Shown here: positions 34,120 through 43,615 of the stretch, piece by piece
Numbering within the stretch: position 1 is the stretch's first letter
Layout of the letters: each line of letters begins with the position of its first letter
Assembly: GCA_040753915.1 (NCBI GenBank)
Contig: JBFMDN010000037.1
Coordinates: 1-53,671, forward strand
Direction of reading: 5' to 3'
From: JBFMDN01 sp040753915
Lineage (GTDB): Bacteria > Desulfobacterota > Desulfomonilia > Desulfomonilales > Desulfomonilaceae
Length of the DNA stretch: 53,671 bases
Position numbers and translations under genes: made by a program
The notes under the pieces: generated by a model
Databases searched by the model: none
What the model was told of the DNA's origin: nothing
What the model saw: only the letters and a program-made list of their open reading frames with translations

Positions 34120-36240
34120 GTGAAAAAACAATGCGGAAAAACGATTTGGCTGACAGGGCTTTCAGGCTCAGGCAAATCCACGTTGGCTGAATTGCTCAAG
34201 GGCTGGTTGGAGTCTCGCGGGGTTCCGGTGGTACTCCTCGATGGAGACAAACTGCGCTCCGGACTGAATCGCGATCTGGGATTCTCCGCTGCCGATAGGG
34301 AGGAGAACATTCGCAGGGCAGGTGAGACCGCTCTATTGCTTGCGGAAACTGGCCACGTCGTCGTGGCTGCGTTCATTACTCCTCTCGAACGGCTCCGCTC
34401 CTCCCTCAGATCAATCTTTCCTCCAGGGCAATACGTGGAAGTGTTTCTCGATTGTCCGCTGAGCGTGTGCGAGGCCCGGGATCCAAAAGGCCTTTACGCC
34501 AAGGTGCGAAGAGGGGATGTGCCTGAATTCACGGGAATCTCATCGCCTTTCGAGGAGGCCGTCAACGCCGAGATCGTCGTGCGGACAGGGGATCAGACGG
34601 CAGAGGAATCTCTCCGTTGCCTGGCGGATTTCCTCGATGAGCGCTTCCCAGACATTTTTCCGCCTCCTCGTGTCAGACCCGTCAGGAGCAAGGGTAAGAG
34701 GCTCGTGGTCTTGGGGCTTGACTGCGTCCCGGCAAGTCTTGCTTTCGGCACGGAAGGAGATGGCCTTCCTACCATACGCAACCTCATGGCCCACGGGGTC
34801 TGGGGGACTCTCAGATCCACGGATCCTCCAATCACGTTACCAGCGTGGACTACGATCACCACAGGAAAGGATCCGGGTGAGCTTGGCATCTACGGTTTCA
34901 GGAATCGTCTGAATCATGGATACGAAGAAATGGCAGTGGTCGATTCCACCCACGTTCCTGCGCCAAGGGTCTGGAATTACCTGGAGGAACACGGGAAGTC
35001 TTCCATTCTCATAGGCGTGCCGCAGACCTATCCGCCGCTCCCCCATTGCGGGATAACCGTTGCAGACTTCCGTGGTGCCGGCCAACGAACCTGCTTCACT
35101 CATCCCCCCAATCTGGCAAGGAGAATTGATGAGCTGGCAGAAGGCGAATATGTGGCGGATGTTAAGGACTTCCGAACCGACCACAAGGAGGGACTGCTGG
35201 CGGATCTGTACACCATGGTGAGGCGGAGGTTCCGAGTCGCGTCGGGGCTGCTCCAGAATGAACCATGGGATTTCTTTATGATGGTAGAAATGGCCACCGA
35301 TAGGTTGCACCACGCATTTTGGAGATACTGGGCCCGCGATCATCGTCTGTACGTACCCGGAAACCGCTACGAAAGGGCCATTCCGGAGTTTTACCGGTTT
35401 ATCGATTCGTGTGTGGGATCTTTGATGGGTCTCCTTGATGACAGCACCACCCTCCTGATCGTGTCAGACCATGGAGCTCGCAGCATGAAGGGAGGGGTTC
35501 GGATCAATGAGTGGCTGATCCGGAATGGATATCTCTCACTCCGGTCCGCTCCCCAGTCAGAGTGTCAATTTTCCTGGGACTTGATAGATTGGTCGCGAAC
35601 GATGGCCTGGAGTGAAGGCGGATATCATGCCCGGATATTTCTCAACGTCAGGGGGAGGGAACCGCAAGGAATTGTAGAGCCCTCCGCCTACAACCAGGTT
35701 CGGGAAGAAATCGCAAACCGGCTTATGGCAATGGTAGACGAAACCGGCGCGCCAATGGAGACCAAAGTCCTGAAGCCGGAACAGACGTACAGGGCCACCA
35801 ACGGGGTGCCCCCGGATCTTCTCGTTTACTTGGATGGGCTGAACCGGCGATCCATCGCCACGGTAGGACCCGGCGACATCTTCTGCTACGGAAACGACAC
35901 GGGGCCGGACGACGCGAATCACGATCACGACGGCATTTTTTTGATGACTCGCATGTCGGATTTACGCTCGGGTACGCGGCGGAACCTCCAGCTACAGGAT
36001 GTGAGTTGTCCTGATGTAACGCCTACCATACTCGCGGAGCTCGGAGTGCCGGTGCCTGATTCGTTGGCGGGCAATGTTGTTCGGATAGATGGAATTGTGA
36101 AGAGCTTTGCCGGATCCCGGCGAAAAACCGCTGATCAGCGTGAAAAGACCTTGGCCGACATCTTAGTGGCTGGCAGCGGTTTCACACCCGAAGAGGAAGA
36201 GATCGTGAAGAAGAGATTGGGCGATCTCGGGTACCTTTGA
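34120..36240 (+). CDS. Fusion of adenylylsulfate (APS) kinase and type I phosphodiesterase/alkaline-phosphatase-fold enzyme (706 aa)
   Basis: The start is GTG 34120 after TTAGGTG. Residues 1-180 are CysC-like: P-loop LTGLSGSGKSTLA near 11, LLDGDKLRSGLNRDLGFS, NIRRAGETALLL, AAFITPLER (normally FISP) and GLYAKVRRGDVPEFTGISSPFE. From about 193 there is a metal-dependent phosphodiesterase fold: VVLGLDCVPASLAF, the nucleophile region LPAWTTITTGKDPGELGIYGF, DRLHHAFW, VSDHGARSMKGGVRINEWL and the late NHDHDGIFLM. It ends FTPEEEEIVKKRLGDLGYL. APS kinase makes PAPS, the sulfuryl donor; the second domain could hydrolyse a nucleotide diester or move a sulfated or phosphorylated group. It is divergent from the kinase/regulator pair with 216 bases between. 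Confidence 0.9.
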   Translation: MKKQCGKTIWLTGLSGSGKSTLAELLKGWLESRGVPVVLLDGDKLRSGLNRDLGFSAADREENIRRAGETALLLAETGHVVVAAFITPLERLRSSLRSIFPPGQYVEVFLDCPLSVCEARDPKGLYAKVRRGDVPEFTGISSPFEEAVNAEIVVRTGDQTAEESLRCLADFLDERFPDIFPPPRVRPVRSKGKRLVVLGLDCVPASLAFGTEGDGLPTIRNLMAHGVWGTLRSTDPPITLPAWTTITTGKDPGELGIYGFRNRLNHGYEEMAVVDSTHVPAPRVWNYLEEHGKSSILIGVPQTYPPLPHCGITVADFRGAGQRTCFTHPPNLARRIDELAEGEYVADVKDFRTDHKEGLLADLYTMVRRRFRVASGLLQNEPWDFFMMVEMATDRLHHAFWRYWARDHRLYVPGNRYERAIPEFYRFIDSCVGSLMGLLDDSTTLLIVSDHGARSMKGGVRINEWLIRNGYLSLRSAPQSECQFSWDLIDWSRTMAWSEGGYHARIFLNVRGREPQGIVEPSAYNQVREEIANRLMAMVDETGAPMETKVLKPEQTYRATNGVPPDLLVYLDGLNRRSIATVGPGDIFCYGNDTGPDDANHDHDGIFLMTRMSDLRSGTRRNLQLQDVSCPDVTPTILAELGVPVPDSLAGNVVRIDGIVKSFAGSRRKTADQREKTLADILVAGSGFTPEEEEIVKKRLGDLGYL

Positions 36241-36459
36241 GTCACTGCGTTCCTCCACCTTCGCCAAGGAACCGATTGGATGCCACTTGCCTAGCAAATG
36301 GGGATGACCCGCCGTCCCGTTGATGCTATGCACGTGCCTGATGATAATGGTTGATCAACCGCGCAGTCTCCTCGTCTCACACGTAGGCCTGCGCGGTGAT
36401 CGTGGGGAGGAGTGAGCCCTGGGCAGACGCTCGGGCTCCCCTGATTCCCAGGTTCCCTT

Positions 36460-36696
36460 CTATTTTGCGCCTTTCTTGGGGCATTTCTCCTCTTTTGCCT
36501 TCATCGCTTCTTCCTTCTTCGCAAAAGGCCCGGCAATACTCTTGGCAGTCTTGGCTTTTGCCTTGATCACTTTGCAAACTCCCTTGGCGTCCTTGACGAC
36601 GAACCACTGTTCCGCGGCGAACGCGAGTGCCGTGACCAAAGACAGGGACAATGCCACCAGGAGTACTACCATCATCTTCCGCACTTTCTTGCCCAT
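36460..36696 (-). CDS. Small secreted protein (78 aa)
   Basis: From ATG 36696 with GGAGGTG upstream; the longer frame to 37008 is false. Signal peptide: MGKKVRKMMVVLLVALSLS and then VTALAFAA with likely cleavage after AFA-A. The mature part (about 50 residues) is Lys/Ala-rich with two Cys, EQWFVVKDAKGVCKVIKA and EEKCPKKGAK. Such small Lys-rich secreted proteins are common in deltaproteobacteria and have no known role. It stands alone; 36697-37035 upstream (339 bases) shows no gene and no clear element. Confidence 0.75.
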   Translation of the reverse strand: MGKKVRKMMVVLLVALSLSLVTALAFAAEQWFVVKDAKGVCKVIKAKAKTAKSIAGPFAKKEEAMKAKEEKCPKKGAK

Positions 36697-37035
36697 GGCT
36701 ACACCTCCATAAAATCTGCCCCCTGCTATCACGAAATTCGAAGGCCGGCAAGCGGGAATTTTGAGCTTCATATCGGCCCACGTCGCAGAGCGGAGAGGAG
36801 GTTGGGAAGCGAGCCTTTCGAGTCGAGTCGAATTGTTCCGGCACGACCTACCAGTGCCCGATATCGGCACGCCTGCCCTCGCAACAGGGGCCCGGACAGG
36901 CGGCCAACGGCCAGAGGACTCGTTGAGGATCACGGATCCTACGCTGAATTTCAGTTGAACGTACGAAGACCGGGTCAGAAGCTCGCTCGTAAACCGACGC
37001 ATAGACAACTGGATGACAGCACTGAGTGGGCTCCA

Positions 37036-38058
37036 CTATAGCTCGCCTGGAGGTACGGTCGTCACGGTCACCCCCGTTGTCTCGAGCGATGCGGGAAGGA
37101 CAGTTCCTCCCTCCCGGGAGATAGCCTCCTCGACGTGCGGTTTTCTGCCGGGCCGCGAGATCGTGACCATACACCCTCCTCCTCCCGCGCCACAGATCTT
37201 GCTTGCCGAGGCTCCAGCCTCTCGTGCAGCATTCATGATCCTTTCAATGGAGGGATTGCTGATTCCAGATGCGAGTGACCGGCGCGTTCGCCACTCGAGA
37301 TCCACCAGCCCGGGAACGTCATCCAGGCTCCCCGATTGGAGCGCCCTTCCCAGTTCCCTTGCGATGTCCCTGATTTCCAGTAGCTTTCTTCTTACGCCCG
37401 GCCGGTTGTCGATGAATCCCTTTGTCACCTCCCAGTTATTCATGCCGGAGAACCTTCCCATCCCGGTGTATGCCAGAGTGATCATGGATTCCAGCTTGCT
37501 CAGGACAGTCGGATCCGTGCAGAGCGGCTCTCGCTCGAAGCCTCTGCATCCGAAATCGATTGCTGAAACTCCTCCAAAAAAAGCCCCTATGTGATCTTGA
37601 AGCCCGGTGGGGACTCCAATGTCGGCTGCCTCTATGTTCGCTGCCAACTCAACAACATTCTTTCCGGGAGGGTGTTCGCCACGCAACGCGTGGAGCCCCA
37701 CCAGCAAAGCTACGAGAAGGGCGCTGGAAGCCCCGAGCCCCGACCCGGCAGGTGCCTCGTTCCTGGTTATGATCTCGAGGCCCGTGTCTGGGGCAAGAAG
37801 CCGAACAGCACGGCACACGAGGCTGAGCCGACCGTGCGCGGCCAGCTCTTCCAGGCACGCGCATTCGAAGGTCTCGCCGAGGTCCTCGGAAACGATTCGC
37901 ACGCCTTCCTGCCCGTCAGATCGAATGACGACGTGACTTTTTACCGTAACCGCGGCGTTGACGGTGAATCCCCCGTCCATAAACAGGTATAGGGGGTAAA
38001 TGTCCGTGGTGCCTCCGGCCAGATCGATTCGGTTTGGGGCGCTGATCCTGAGCTCCAT
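37036..38058 (-). CDS. GHMP-family sugar kinase (heptose kinase HddA-like)
   Basis: 340 residues from ATG 38058 (MELRISAPNRIDLAGGTTD), 2 bases after the stop of the LUD gene. GHMP motif 1 is SAPNRIDLAGG, motif 2 is APAGSGLGASSALLVALL near 105 and motif 3 is KICGAGGGGCMVTI near 300. The order and the N-terminal GGTTDIYP resemble D-glycero-D-manno-heptose 7-phosphate kinase (HddA) and related nucleotide-sugar pathway kinases. Sugar identity is not fixed by sequence. No other heptose pathway genes (gmhA, hddC) are nearby, so heptose is a guess. Confidence 0.85.
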   Translation of the reverse strand: MELRISAPNRIDLAGGTTDIYPLYLFMDGGFTVNAAVTVKSHVVIRSDGQEGVRIVSEDLGETFECACLEELAAHGRLSLVCRAVRLLAPDTGLEIITRNEAPAGSGLGASSALLVALLVGLHALRGEHPPGKNVVELAANIEAADIGVPTGLQDHIGAFFGGVSAIDFGCRGFEREPLCTDPTVLSKLESMITLAYTGMGRFSGMNNWEVTKGFIDNRPGVRRKLLEIRDIARELGRALQSGSLDDVPGLVDLEWRTRRSLASGISNPSIERIMNAAREAGASASKICGAGGGGCMVTISRPGRKPHVEEAISREGGTVLPASLETTGVTVTTVPPGEL

Positions 38059-38060
38059 GG

Positions 38061-38702
38061 CTAGTACCCGAGATCCTCGTCCAAAAGCAGTACCGATATG
38101 TCCGTCATGAGAGGCTTGCGATGTATGATACTCGTTATCCTGCAGATCCGCTCCGGAGAGTCGCAATCCATGCAAACCCCTGTCTTGACACACGGAGTCT
38201 TCCTGTTGAGGCTCATGGCCCTGATCGGGGCCGCAGTCTCTTCTATGCGGGTAAGTGCCGCATCCAGATCGCTCACGACTTTGTTTCGGCCGGCAACGAG
38301 GACTACTTTCCGGGGCCCGAAGGTCATAGCATTTATTCTGTTACCGCACCCGTCCCTGTTCACTATTTCTCCGGTCATGGTTACTGCATTGACCGAACAA
38401 AGGAACAGATCGGCCCTCATCTGGTTCTTTCTGCACTCCAACTCTTCAGGGGTCCCAGGCGTCAACCGCCAGTGATCGTACACTGTCTTGCCAGCCTTCT
38501 CCAGTATTGGGATCACACCGAGCGCACGAACCGTGTGGGTTCCAGCTATCCCGACGGTTGCGCAGTCCCTGGCTGCTTCCAAAATGTGGCGGGAGGCGTC
38601 GTCGCGGTCGGCAAGGAGCTTGGCCTCGAATCCGTGTTTTTGAAGGGACTCCACCGCTGTTTCCATGCAGATTCTGTGATGTTCTTTGACGAATTCATCC
38701 AT
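38061..38702 (-). CDS. LUD-domain protein (LutC/YkgG-like)
   Basis: 213 residues from ATG 38702. The LUD/DUF162 fold is shown by VGIAGTHTVRALGVIPILEKAGKTVYDH, DLFLCSVNAVTMTGEIVNRDGCGNRINAM and VVLVAGRNKVVSDLDAAL. A Cys-rich C-terminal part (CVKTGVCMDCDSPERICR) is present in stand-alone members and may bind metal or Fe-S. LutB/LutC relatives act in lactate oxidation, but stand-alone LUD proteins have no known reaction. It is coupled to the GHMP kinase gene (2 bases between stop and ATG). Confidence 0.85.
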   Translation of the reverse strand: MDEFVKEHHRICMETAVESLQKHGFEAKLLADRDDASRHILEAARDCATVGIAGTHTVRALGVIPILEKAGKTVYDHWRLTPGTPEELECRKNQMRADLFLCSVNAVTMTGEIVNRDGCGNRINAMTFGPRKVVLVAGRNKVVSDLDAALTRIEETAAPIRAMSLNRKTPCVKTGVCMDCDSPERICRITSIIHRKPLMTDISVLLLDEDLGY

Positions 38703-38774
38703 AGGTTTTCTCCTCTTCTCTCCTGACTTTCTTGATCCGGTTTTCCAAGCTCAGCAGTCAAACGTGGCACTGCG

Positions 38775-40910
38775 TCATGGGTCCTCCGAGCGGATGGGCT
38801 TTGCACCGTGCCGCAGCGGACACCACTCCGTTGGCTGAGACCCTTTGAGGAAGGGCTCACGCAAGACATCGGGGCAGATCGAGGTAGCACGCAATCCCGA
38901 TGTGAGGCAGATGTTAACAAAAGTGATCCCCTCGGGTATAGGAGGAAACGATCCGTTTTCGCTACGGAGGCCGGGAAGCGCTCTGAGCAGGACTGCCCTC
39001 ACTTTCCCGGAGGAGATTTTCGTGTCCGGAATCCGAATCACCACAAGCTCTTCCCACCTGTAGGCAACTCCCCACGTTCCTTCTCCATCGCGTGCCACAA
39101 ATACGGAAGGTACGAGACACAAGCGCTCGGGAACCACGAACCTTGCCGGGGTCGGTTGGACTCCTCTTAGCAGGTGATTCACGAGAAAGAGGGGGGCGGG
39201 ACCGCAGGAAACGGCTGTCTTCGGAGGGGGGGGAGCTGTGTCCGATTCTCCGGCGATCTTGGCTCTCGGTGTTACCGGCGGGGCACTGCCTCCAGCGGCC
39301 ATGATTCCGTAAACGTGAGCCATCTTCAGAGGCGACAGGGGACTCACTCGTACCTCGTCGCCCACTCGTTCTGCGTTGATTCCGAACTCCCTCAGCGCAT
39401 CCACCACGGTTTCGTGGCCGATAGTGTCGAGCACCTTGCGCATCAACGAGGGCCGGTCCTCCCGAAAAACCTCTCGAAAGGTCCCGGGCTTGAGCGATGC
39501 ACCGGGAGCGAATACTTGCGAGGTGAGAGTGAACCGAGCAGGTGCGTTCTTTTGGGGCATCAACGCAGGAATGAGGCTCATGGGAAGCACGGTCTCCAGA
39601 TTCCCTCCCCTCCCTGTCCACGTGCCCGACTCGGGACAGATCATGGCTCTGAGCTCCCCGGTCTGCGGGTTGGATAAGACCGCAAAGGACTCCGCTGCCA
39701 GGTTTCCCAGCCGCTTCACATGGATATATGTGTCGTGTTGCAGCACAGGATCCAGCGAAGTTATGATGCTCGGACATCTGCTTCTGGAGCGTGAAAGCTC
39801 GTCGGCAAATACATCTCGCGCGAGATCTAGAAACGCGCCAGCTTTCACCGGAAGGGCCCCCGGCTTTCTCACACGAACGGGTGTGTTGAGCCCGTGTTCG
39901 TACTCGTCCCTCGATATCTTTCCCTCTTTGAATAAGAGCCCGAGAACCATGTTCCTGCGAGCAAGGGCTCGTTCAGGGTGCCTGAGTGGAGTGAGAATAT
40001 TAGGGGCTCTGATGACCGCTGCCAACAAGGCGCATTCCGCGGGATCGAGCTGTCTCAGCGACTTTCCGAAAAGGTGGGAGGCTGCAGCGTCCACCCCCCT
40101 GAGCGGAAACTGGCCCCAATGACCGAAATACAGCCTGTTCAAGTAAGCTTCGAGGATGGTATGCTTGCTGTACAGCAGTTCCGTGGCAAGCGCGAGCGCG
40201 ATCTCATGGATCTTTCGCGGGATGGTCTTTCGGGGGGAAAGCAATGTCATTTTCATCAATTGCTGGGTGATGGTGCTCCCGCCTTGAAGATAACGCCATG
40301 CCTTAAGGTTGGCCTCTAGCGCCCGGATAATACTGGTAAGATCTATCCCCGAATGTGAAAGAAAGTGTCTGTCTTCCGTAAGGATGATTGCGTCCTTAAG
40401 CAAATCGGGACACTCCTCGAGAGGAACGGGACGGCACAAATCCTGCCCCCATCCCGAGGCAGGGAGGACGCTTAGCAATTCCGGCTCGATGGTGATTTGG
40501 TCCACATCCTGGAGAGAGCGCATTAGATGGATGGCGCGGATACGATTTGCATCGATGGTGAAGCTCACGGGTCCGCTGATTATTCCTTCTCCCTCCAGTG
40601 GGCAATGTTTGAAATGCACATCAAGGCTGGTAGCTGACTGAACGTATTCTCCTACCTCGGGCACGTTCCCGGAGGCTCTCACATAACCCAAACGCTCGAG
40701 ACGCTGGAGCAGTTGAATTCTTCCAATATCGTCGCCGACTCGCGTGCTGACAGGGGTCCCGTGTATGGGTACAGGCCAGCGCTTGAGCTTGAATTCAAAG
40801 GCCCATAGCACCGATCCTGCCACGTAGAGCGCGTACACGCCGAGGATAGCAGCAGCAATGATCAGTATCCTTTTCCACGCGGCAAAAAATTTTCTAAGGT
40901 TAAGGTCCAA
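38775..40910 (-). CDS. Class A penicillin-binding protein-like glycosyltransferase with degenerate transpeptidase domain (711 aa)
   Basis: One N-terminal membrane anchor (RILIIAAAILGVYALYVAGSVLW). Residues about 55-150 resemble the UB2H/linker of PBP1b (LLQRLERLGYV, PLEGEGIISG). The glycosyltransferase is intact: AIILTEDRHFLSHSGID near 175 with catalytic Glu, GGSTITQQLMK, RKIHEIALALATEL, EAYLNRLYFG. In the transpeptidase part the SxxK position reads GASLKPG, where the Ser of S-x-x-K is Ala, and no SxN or KTG motif is visible; the domain is also short. So peptidoglycan polymerase activity is likely and cross-linking doubtful. C-terminal Cys are scattered (CLTSGLRATSICPD). Confidence 0.85.
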   Translation of the reverse strand: MDLNLRKFFAAWKRILIIAAAILGVYALYVAGSVLWAFEFKLKRWPVPIHGTPVSTRVGDDIGRIQLLQRLERLGYVRASGNVPEVGEYVQSATSLDVHFKHCPLEGEGIISGPVSFTIDANRIRAIHLMRSLQDVDQITIEPELLSVLPASGWGQDLCRPVPLEECPDLLKDAIILTEDRHFLSHSGIDLTSIIRALEANLKAWRYLQGGSTITQQLMKMTLLSPRKTIPRKIHEIALALATELLYSKHTILEAYLNRLYFGHWGQFPLRGVDAAASHLFGKSLRQLDPAECALLAAVIRAPNILTPLRHPERALARRNMVLGLLFKEGKISRDEYEHGLNTPVRVRKPGALPVKAGAFLDLARDVFADELSRSRSRCPSIITSLDPVLQHDTYIHVKRLGNLAAESFAVLSNPQTGELRAMICPESGTWTGRGGNLETVLPMSLIPALMPQKNAPARFTLTSQVFAPGASLKPGTFREVFREDRPSLMRKVLDTIGHETVVDALREFGINAERVGDEVRVSPLSPLKMAHVYGIMAAGGSAPPVTPRAKIAGESDTAPPPPKTAVSCGPAPLFLVNHLLRGVQPTPARFVVPERLCLVPSVFVARDGEGTWGVAYRWEELVVIRIPDTKISSGKVRAVLLRALPGLRSENGSFPPIPEGITFVNICLTSGLRATSICPDVLREPFLKGSQPTEWCPLRHGAKPIRSEDP

Positions 40911-40961
40911 CCGTCGCGCGTCCGGGGGGTGTCATTCTGTGGTAAATCGCATGCGCCTGGG

Positions 40962-42155
40962 TCAGTTACGGGTCATCAAGTGAGACACGGCCCGGTCCAG
41001 ACCGTCCAGAGTGAGCTCAAACATCTCAAAAACGTTGGCAATGACCCCAATGGTTCTCGTCATGGGCCACAATCGCACGGGAGTAGGATTCAGCCAGGCG
41101 CTGTGCCGAAAGAGCTTCGACAGCATGTTGAGGCGATCGATGCTGGGCAAGCCACTGCGCTCATCTATGTAAATCGATCCGTCAGTGGCCATCAGCTCGT
41201 AAGGTGCCATACTGGCGTCGCCCACTATAATCAGTCTTGTTTCAGCATCCCACGAGGCAAAGTCCTCTACACGGTGAGGCTTGTAGCGCCGGGGAGGGTC
41301 TTCCCACACGAAGTCGTAAATCGTGTTGTGGAAGAAATAGGTTTTAAGATCCTTAAACTGGGCCCTTGCGTAATCGAATAGAGTCTGGACCAGCTCAACG
41401 TATGGATCCATCGACCAGCCGCCATTGTCGACCATGAGAATCACTTTTAATCGGTCTCGCATGCTCCTGTCGAAGACGATCTCTATTTCGCCGGCATTCT
41501 TGGTCGTCGCACGGATGGTCTCGTCAACATTGACCTGATCCTTGGGGCCGACAGGCACCAGCCTTCGCAGCCGCTTCAAGGCCTCGCCGATCTGAGCCTG
41601 TGTGAGAGGGCCCTCCAAAGAGTAATCCTTGAAGCGCCGCTCCATTGCAACCTTTACCGCGGATCTGCCCATGGACCGCCCCCCCACGCGCATTCCACCG
41701 GGATGATATCCGGAATGCCCGACAGGGGAAGTTCCCCGTGTGCCGATCCACTTGCTCCCTCCGTGGTGGGCCTCTGTCTGCTCCTTGAGTCGGTCCAGGA
41801 AATACTTGATGAGCTCTTCCGGCGACATTGCCTGCATCTGCTCTTGGCTCATACCCAGAGCTCGCGCAAGGGCCTCTGGGTCTTTCAGCCACTCAGCGAG
41901 GAGATCCCGTGCAGCGGCGTCCAAGTCCACACCAGAAAAATCAGGGAGCTCCGCACCATGGAAGTAATGGGCAAAGACCCGGTCGTAAATGTCGAAATAA
42001 CGCTCGCTCTTGACCAGGATGGTTCGGGCCGCGGTGTAAAAATCGTCGAGACCCTCGACTAACCCACTTCTCAAGGCTTTCTGGAGCCTCAGAAACGAGG
42101 TAGGGGTTACCGGCACACCGGATTGCCTCAACAGGTAAAAAAAGTTGACAAACAT
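40962..42155 (-). CDS. CoxE-like von Willebrand factor A domain protein (397 aa)
   Basis: From ATG 42155 (MFVNFFYLLRQSGVPVTPT), the N-terminus of the CoxE/VWA-containing family, followed by the Gly/Ser/Arg-rich linker HHGGSKWIGTRGTSPVGHS. The VWA domain starts near residue 240: KVILMVDNGGWSMDPYVEL. The metal site D-x-S-x-S reads D-N-G-G-W, so metal binding by the usual residues is altered. Later blocks are FFHNTIYDFVWEDP, RLIIVGDASMAPYEL and WLNPTPVRLW. It follows the MoxR ATPase by 15 bases. MoxR-VWA pairs act as chaperone-like assembly factors for metalloenzymes or envelope proteins; the client here is unknown. Confidence 0.87.
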   Translation of the reverse strand: MFVNFFYLLRQSGVPVTPTSFLRLQKALRSGLVEGLDDFYTAARTILVKSERYFDIYDRVFAHYFHGAELPDFSGVDLDAAARDLLAEWLKDPEALARALGMSQEQMQAMSPEELIKYFLDRLKEQTEAHHGGSKWIGTRGTSPVGHSGYHPGGMRVGGRSMGRSAVKVAMERRFKDYSLEGPLTQAQIGEALKRLRRLVPVGPKDQVNVDETIRATTKNAGEIEIVFDRSMRDRLKVILMVDNGGWSMDPYVELVQTLFDYARAQFKDLKTYFFHNTIYDFVWEDPPRRYKPHRVEDFASWDAETRLIIVGDASMAPYELMATDGSIYIDERSGLPSIDRLNMLSKLFRHSAWLNPTPVRLWPMTRTIGVIANVFEMFELTLDGLDRAVSHLMTRN

Positions 42156-42170
42156 GATTCGGCCGCCCCC

Positions 42171-43019
42171 TTACATCCGCAATCGACGGATCTGATGCGT
42201 CGCCTGCAGATGGTCACCGCTCTTCTTGAAAAGGACGCCGAGGTAAGGGATTTTGCCCTGAATCAGATCCTTGGGTCTGAAATCAGGATCCAGGCGCAGA
42301 GCTCGGACCCAGTTAATCAATTCGCGAGTTGCCGGCCTTTTCTCGATCCCCTGAAATTCGCGTATCTTGTAAAAGGTCTTCACGGCCGCATCGAGCAAAT
42401 CATTGTCCAAGTCAGGGAAATGCACGCGAATTATCTGTCTCATCATGTCGGGTTCCGGAAACGCGATGTGGTGAAAATTGCACCGGCCCAGGAACGGATC
42501 GGACAGGTCCTTTTTGGCGTTGGAGGTAATGATGATCACCGGCCGGTGCTTTGCCCTGATCGTCTTGTCGATCTCTATGATGTCGAACTGCATCTGGTCG
42601 AGCACATCCAGCATATCGTCCTGGAAATCCGTGTCAGCCTTGTCTATTTCATCAATAAGCAGGACCGTGCGGGTGGAAGCGACAAATGCTTGTCCTATTT
42701 TTCCCATGCGGATGTACTCTTCGATGTTGCTCACATCTCGTTTAGAGTCGCCGAAACGGCTGTCGTTCAATCGAGTCAGGGTATCGTATTGATACAGCGC
42801 GTCCACAAGCTTCAGGCTCGATTTCACGTTGAGAATGAGCAGAGGCATGTTGAGGCTCTCTGCAATAGCGTGAGCCAGCATAGTCTTGCCAGTTCCCGGT
42901 TCACCCTTGAGCAAGAGTGGCATCTCCAATGCTATGGATATGTTCACGACCTGGGCCAGCTCGTCATCAAGTACGTATTTCGATGCCCCGGAAAAGGTGG
43001 GATGAGTGCCATACGTCAT
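42171..43019 (-). CDS. MoxR-family AAA+ ATPase
   Basis: 282 residues from ATG 43019 (MTYGTHPTFSGASKYV) with AAGGAG upstream. Walker A is LLKGEPGTGKTMLAHA near 36, Walker B LLIDEIDKAD near 120, sensor 1 IIITSNAKKDLSDPFLGRC, and a C-terminal lid holds ATRELINWVRAL. It is the first gene of a two-gene operon with the CoxE-like VWA protein. The family remodels or activates other proteins, often with a VWA partner that binds the client. Confidence 0.92.
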   Translation of the reverse strand: MTYGTHPTFSGASKYVLDDELAQVVNISIALEMPLLLKGEPGTGKTMLAHAIAESLNMPLLILNVKSSLKLVDALYQYDTLTRLNDSRFGDSKRDVSNIEEYIRMGKIGQAFVASTRTVLLIDEIDKADTDFQDDMLDVLDQMQFDIIEIDKTIRAKHRPVIIITSNAKKDLSDPFLGRCNFHHIAFPEPDMMRQIIRVHFPDLDNDLLDAAVKTFYKIREFQGIEKRPATRELINWVRALRLDPDFRPKDLIQGKIPYLGVLFKKSGDHLQATHQIRRLRM

Positions 43020-43491
43020 AGACCGTTGCTCCTTATTTTTTCTGAAAAGCCTGGTTTCGATGAGTCGTCGCAGCATCGATTTGTTATCCTTGCGAAGCAT
43101 GCTCCGAAAAATCGCGTACCGCACGTGCCCTCGTACACGATCTCCATATTTAGCGGGGCCTATCAGCAGAGTCAATCCCTTTGGACTTCGTTCGGCATAA
43201 ACGTAGAGCTGGAGGGGAGAGGGGAGGGTCAGATTGCGGGTCGGGTATGCGGTCCAGATGGGAGAAGAGTTGGCCAAAGGCTGCACCGCCCGTTCCGCTC
43301 AGGAGTGTCCGGGAGCTGCCGAGGAGCGTGGACACGGGGGTTAAGGGGGCGATCCGTCGGGGATCAAGGGAGCTAAGCGCGCGAGAATTCGATTTTTTCC
43401 TTGACAATATCTCTGGACCACGGCTAAGGTAGGCCACGACAGCGCGGACTGCAGGCGGTCAGCGTGGGAGCGTAGTCCGCAGAAAAAACAG

Positions 43492-43522
43492 TTGACAACG
43501 GGTGGTATTTCTGCAATAAGGT
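43492..43522 (+). promoter_or_regulatory. Candidate sigma70 promoter for the first secreted-protein gene
   Basis: TTGACA at 43492-43497, 17 bases, then AATAAG; TAAGGT begins two bases on. A second TTGACA, at 43401-43406, is followed after 18 bases by TAAGGT as well. The ATG lies about 95-120 bases downstream, so the 5' leader is long. The rest of 43020-43400 shows no gene. Confidence 0.4.
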
Positions 43523-43615
43523 AAAAACACATCCGAAGTCATATTTTTTGGAGGCAATCCAATTCCGGTTGATTAGGCTTCCTTGAATAGGGATTGATGA
43601 AAGGAGGATGAGGGT

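Noticed and set aside
34120..34131. Histidine kinase start upstream at 34131
   Set aside because: That extension overlaps the divergent GTG start of the APS kinase fusion; ATG 33903 has a strong GGGAGG site.
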